Assembly: GCF_024298965.1 (NCBI RefSeq)
Contig: NZ_CP085193.1
Span: forward strand, 4,526,001-4,590,000
Origin: Streptomyces rapamycinicus NRRL 5491
GTDB taxonomy: Bacteria; Actinomycetota; Actinomycetes; Streptomycetales; Streptomycetaceae
Length of the DNA: 64,000 bases
Direction: 5' to 3'
The notes beneath the pieces are model-generated. The model saw only the letters and a list, made by a program, of their open reading frames with translations. It was not told the DNA's origin and made no database searches. Below are positions 60,945-64,000 of this stretch, in pieces. The translations under genes were made by a program, and so were the position numbers. Within the stretch, counting starts at the first letter, position 1. Each line of letters starts with the position of its first letter.

Positions 60945-61283
60945 ATGACAGCAGACAATCCGCTCGGTGGTCGTCTGGACGACGACGACTACCCCGCCTA
61001 CACCATGGGACGGGCAGCAGAGATGCTCGGCACCACCCCCGGCTTTCTCCGCGCCATCGGTGAGGCCCGCCTCATCACCCCGCTCCGCTCGGAGGGCGGG
61101 CACCGCCGGTACTCCCGCTACCAACTACGGATCGCCGCCCGCGCCCGCGAACTCGTCGACCAGGGCACGCCGATCGAGGCCGCCTGCCGCATCGTCATCC
61201 TCGAGGACCAGCTCGAGGAAGCTCAGCGCATCAACGCGGAGTTCCGCCGTGCCGCGGCCGAACACCACGACGACTCTCCATGA
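60945..61283 (+). CDS. MerR-like helix-turn-helix protein
   Basis: A 112-residue protein. The winged-helix DNA-binding part is YTMGRAAEMLGTTPGFLRAI then LITPLRSEGGHRRYSRYQL (MerR-type, with the G-G-H-R-R-Y-S wing), and the C-terminus is a short helix (ILEDQLEEAQRINAEF) for dimerisation. There are no metal-binding cysteines. The ATG at 60945 follows GAGGTGAG; earlier frame codons run through the hairpin and are unlikely to be used. Target unknown; the nearby cold-shock block is a candidate. Confidence 0.88.
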   Translation: MTADNPLGGRLDDDDYPAYTMGRAAEMLGTTPGFLRAIGEARLITPLRSEGGHRRYSRYQLRIAARARELVDQGTPIEAACRIVILEDQLEEAQRINAEFRRAAAEHHDDSP

Positions 61284-61473
61284 GCCCTTCCGGGCACAGT
61301 CGGCGCCGCAGCACGGGAGAGGCGCTGGTCCGCGTCCGGCATCCGCATGTTCGGCCCTGCCGTTCGCGAGCGCCGTCGAGGCGAAGAAGAGCGACTGTGA
61401 ACGGTCGGGGCCGGGCCAAACCGACCCGGCATCGCCAGCCGCACTTACCGCGGCCCACCGCCCCCACCGCCTG

Positions 61474-62009
61474 TCAGGGGCTCAGCTGCCACAGGGCGTC
61501 CATGGGCAGAGCCCGGATCCGGCCGCCGAACGGCAAGGTCTGCTGTCCCGTATAGAGGACGTAGCCGGCGACGAACCGGTCCCCGAGCAGGTTGGCGAGC
61601 CGATAGTGGAAGAGGCGGCCTTGTTGCTCGGACCAGGTCAGCTGGCGGGCGAGTTCCATGACGACGAAGTTCTCCAACATGGCACCGGCCGCGCCGTCGG
61701 GTTCAGCGAGCCGGGCGGCGTTCTGACCCGTCGTAGCGCACCAGCGTGGTGCGGGGAATACCCGAGGCGGTGGCGAGCGCCGCAGGGACCAGCAAGCCCG
61801 CCGGCCCGCCCGGCAAGGAGACCGAGGAGTTTCAGTATCTCGCCATGCCGCTCGATACTGGCGGGCTCCAGCACATCACGTTCGACAATCGTCGAAAGAC
61901 AGGCGTTGAAGAACGCGGTCCGGCGCCGGGGCGTGCGCTTGACGGTCTCAGCGAATCCGCCGACGACCGCGCGGTCCAGATAGTCGCGCTTACGCAGAGC
62001 GGAGGTGCG
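61474..62009 (-). pseudogene. DUF4143 ATPase relic (5'-truncated, frameshifted, internally deleted)
   Basis: Remains of the C-terminal part of an AAA/DUF4143 ATPase. SALRKRDYLDRAVVGGFAET and CLSTIVERDVLEPASIE are in one frame. After LAGRAGGL an extra base shifts the frame and the sequence continues VPAALATASGIPRTTLVRY. MLENFVVMELARQLTWSEQQ and GRLFHY are in a third frame and jump directly to LGDRFVAGYVLYTGQQTLPF. The nuclease-like middle (with the usual K-V-E-V-D) is missing, and the N-terminal ATPase is lost at the junction with the HAD fragment. Confidence 0.85.
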
Positions 62010-62328
62010 GCTGTCCGCCGGGATGTTGGACAGCAGGACGACCCGGGCGCGGTCCCGCAGGGTCCGCACGTAGGTGACCATGCGGTCGTCGACGCGGGAC
62101 CAGCTGTCGATGTCGGTGAGCCGCAGCTCTTCGATCGTGTCGGCGTCGGCGGGGCGGGACAGCGCGTGCAGTACGTCGGTCCAGTACGCGGATGCGGCGT
62201 GCCGGCCGGCGTCGTAGGGCGGGCGGTGGGTCCAGTAGGCCGTGGTGAAGGCGTCGGCGGAGGTGTGGCAGCGGGCGGCCATCTTCGAAGAGGTCGAAGA
62301 GCACGATGCGGCGGCGGTCGGTGGTCAT
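62010..62328 (-). pseudogene. HAD-family hydrolase relic (frameshifted near start, 3'-truncated)
   Basis: ATG at 62328 gives TTDRRRIVLFDLFED, the start of a HAD IA hydrolase (although the nucleophile motif appears as DLF). One extra base then moves the reading into MAARCHTSADAFTTAYWTHR, RPPYDAGRHAASAYWTDVL and VVLLSNIPADS (motif II). The gene then stops being HAD at about 62010 and runs into the DUF4143 relic. Both parts are ordinary families; their joint is an illegitimate fusion. Confidence 0.8.
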
Positions 62329-62363
62329 GAGGGTCGGTTCCCTTGGGTCTCGGGGCGTCGAGT

Positions 62364-63350
62364 TCAGTGCCGGTCGTGCAGTGCGCGGGCGAGGGAGTCG
62401 AGGGCGGCCAGGGCGTCGGGGCCCGCAGGGGCGAGCACGACGCTGGTCGCCCCTGCGGCGTGGCGGGCGTCGATCGCCGCGCGGGCTTGGGCGGGGGTGC
62501 CGGCGATGCTCAGCTGACGGACCCAGTCGGCGGGCATCGTCCGGGCGAAGTGCCGGGCGTCGGGGCTGGCGGCGCGGTGTGCGTGCAGTTCCTCGGCGAA
62601 GGGCAGGGGGTCGATGTGCGCGGCCCACTGCGGCTCACCGACCGACTCCAGGGCGGCGCGGACACGGCTCAGGGCGGCTTCCTCGTCGTCGTCCACGGCT
62701 GCGGCGTCGTAGACGACGGTCTCCCGAGGGTTCGCGGAGGCGCCCAGGTTGCGCAGGGAGGCGGTGATGTACGCGGGTGCGGCGGGCTCGGCCAGCAGGA
62801 GCCCGTCGGCGACCTCGCCCGCGACTGCCTGCGACTTGGGGCCCCGGACGCCAAGGATCACCGGGGGGACGATGTCCGGGATCTCGGTGAGGACCACGCC
62901 TTCGCAGCGGACGTACCGGCCGTTCTCGGGACCGGGCTCACCCGCGATGAGCAGGCGCAGCGCCCTCGCGTACTCCTTGATCAGCGTCAGAGGGCTTTCG
63001 GGCCAGGACCCGACCTGGCGCATCCAGCCGGGCATGCCGTGGCCGATCCCCGCGATGAGCCGGCCGGGGTGGAGCTGGGCGAGGGTGGCCAGTTCCATCG
63101 CGGCGAAGGCCGCATTGCGGGCGCCGGCGGGCATGATCCCGATCCCGACAGTGAGGTTCTTGGTGGAGGCCAGGACGGTGGCGGCCTGGGCGACACCACC
63201 GCGCCAGCCGAGGTCCTCCACCACCCAGACCTGGTCGAACCCCAGCTCCTCGGCGCGCCGGACATAAGGCAGCACCTCGCCGACGGGGAGATCGAGCGGC
63301 AGCATCACACCGACAGGGCCGCGGGCGGGGGGTGCGGGTGACTCGGACAT
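62364..63350 (-). CDS. LLM class F420-dependent (luciferase-like) oxidoreductase
   Basis: A 328-residue TIM-barrel enzyme. Luciferase-like signatures: YVRRAEELGFDQVWVVEDLG, NLTVGIGIMPAGARNAAFAA, and LHPGRLIAGIGHGMPGWMRQ, then PPVILGVRGPKSQAVAGEVA. It probably uses F420 to reduce small organic compounds. ATG start, 61 bases beyond a terminator hairpin. It appears intact although surrounded by broken genes. Confidence 0.92.
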   Translation of the reverse strand: MSESPAPPARGPVGVMLPLDLPVGEVLPYVRRAEELGFDQVWVVEDLGWRGGVAQAATVLASTKNLTVGIGIMPAGARNAAFAAMELATLAQLHPGRLIAGIGHGMPGWMRQVGSWPESPLTLIKEYARALRLLIAGEPGPENGRYVRCEGVVLTEIPDIVPPVILGVRGPKSQAVAGEVADGLLLAEPAAPAYITASLRNLGASANPRETVVYDAAAVDDDEEAALSRVRAALESVGEPQWAAHIDPLPFAEELHAHRAASPDARHFARTMPADWVRQLSIAGTPAQARAAIDARHAAGATSVVLAPAGPDALAALDSLARALHDRH

Positions 63351-63410
63351 CTGGGGCTCCTTCGGTCGGCTGAGGGCGTTGCTCCCGGCCCTGGTGACCG
63401 GGAGAGGAGA

Positions 63411-63450
63411 GCTTGTGCGGCATGGTTGTCAGGGACCGTGCCGCACAAGC
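63411..63450 (-). terminator. Terminator hairpin after the MFS relic
   Basis: GCTTGTGCGGCATGGT and ACCGTGCCGCACAAGC form a 16-base stem with one mismatch around an 8-base loop, directly after the MFS relic's stop on the minus strand. Confidence 0.8.
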
Positions 63451-63452
63451 GG

Positions 63453-63677
63453 TCAGTGGCTGCCGGCCGCCATCTCGGGGCGGCGGGCGCGGTCGGGTCC
63501 GGTGTGCAGGACGCCGGCGCTCACGGCGGTGGTCGCGCACAGCAGGGTCAGCAGGACGAAGGCGTGGTTGAGGGCGACGACGTGGGTCAGCCAGCCGATC
63601 ACGGCCGGGCCGGCGAGCATGCCGACGTAGCCGAGTCCGGCGACGCGGGAGACGTTGGCCCCGGCGGCGGAGGGGTC
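63453..63677 (-). pseudogene. C-terminal stump of an MFS transporter
   Basis: About 75 codons of the last two helices of an MFS exporter: ANVSRVAGLGYVGMLAGPAV, IGWLTHVVALNHAFVLLTLL, then AGVLHTGPDRARRPEMAAGS and a stop. No start or the other ten helices remain; homology ends abruptly at ~63677 where an unrelated gene fragment begins on the other strand. Its own terminator survives. Confidence 0.85.
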
Positions 63678-64000
63678 GGGCAGTTCCTGGTCGCGCTGGT
63701 CTTCGGCGAGGTCGTCTCGCAGTTCCCGCTCGCGGGCGGGCTCTACCAGTGGGTCAGACGGCTGTGGAACGGGCGATATGCCTGGTTCAACGCCTGGATC
63801 TACATCTGTACCATCACCATCGGCATCACCAGCACCGCACTCTTCAGCTCGGACTTCCTGGCCAGCCTCTTCGCCGGAACCGCCGACGCGCCCGGCATCA
63901 GCTCCACCCCCACCCAGCGCCTGTGGATCGCGATCGGCATGACCGTCGTCTGCCTGATCTGCAACTGCTTCGGCACCAGGACACTGGCTCTGATCTCGAA
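63678..64000 (+). pseudogene. APC-family amino acid permease fragment, missing N-terminus, running off the window
   Basis: From the junction, the + strand reads GQFLVALVFGEVVSQFPLAG then GLYQWVRRLWNGRYAWFNAW and IYICTITIGITSTALFSSDF, the second to fourth helices of an APC/GABA-type permease. The first helix and any start are absent, so it appears truncated by the same recombination that cut the MFS gene. The frame is open to the last base, so the 3' part may be intact beyond the window. Confidence 0.8.

Overview
This window looks like a Streptomyces chromosome, or that of a very close relative. The evidence is the very high G+C content, the frequent GTG/TTG starts, and genus-typical gene sets: XRE-DUF5753 with DUF397 and a divergent HATPase, a PAS-GAF-SpoIIE-HATPase phosphatase, F420-type oxidoreductases, several lipoprotein peptide-binding proteins, a DUF6131 microprotein and a Csp/DEAD-helicase block. 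I saw no rRNA, tRNA, CRISPR array, phage or intact transposase gene.

Layout: 0-3.2 kb holds the 3' part of an S9 peptidase and a Gly/Tyr-tailed membrane protein. 3.7-10 kb is a complete oligopeptide ABC operon in the order permease, binding protein, permease, ATPase, ATPase, the order known for bldK. 10-14.7 kb has single metabolic and regulatory genes: GNAT, a VanX-like dipeptidase, a reductase with a divergent TetR and clear operator, and an epoxide hydrolase. 14.8-20.5 kb is a second peptide ABC operon on the + strand and 23.7-29.7 kb a third on the - strand. The two are close paralogues facing each other across a small regulator and toxin-antitoxin islet (20.5-23.7 kb). 30-34.7 kb holds typA and an orphan peptide-binding lipoprotein with two low-complexity inserts. 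35-39 kb is an Sdh1-type succinate dehydrogenase operon.

39-39.8 kb is a dense array of GC hairpin repeats, with a smaller relative at 32.3-32.7 kb. 39.8-48.2 kb carries a SpoIIE-type phosphatase, a Nudix hydrolase, a small protein, two permeases (APC and NCS1) and a GntR-UTRA regulator, all on the - strand. 48.4-55.8 kb carries an M1 aminopeptidase lipoprotein, three overlapping unknown genes, a Uma2 protein, an F420/NADP reductase-like protein, a P-loop ATPase with a DUF234-like end and a propionyl-CoA synthetase.

From 55.9 kb onward the character changes. There is a broken creatininase, a DUF6131 microprotein, then a stress block (cold-shock protein, DEAD-box helicase, CBS protein, small unknown protein, GvpU-like protein, MerR-like regulator with a strong leader hairpin). 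The last part is a relic zone: a composite HAD/DUF4143 pseudogene, an LLM oxidoreductase, and the abutting stumps of an MFS and an APC transporter.

Together the genes suggest a peptide-scavenging and peptide-sensing locus (three full importers, an orphan binding protein and three peptidases) next to respiration and stress functions, grading into decaying accessory DNA on the right. Limits: all calls come from reading translations and known family motifs. No alignment, structure prediction or database search was run.
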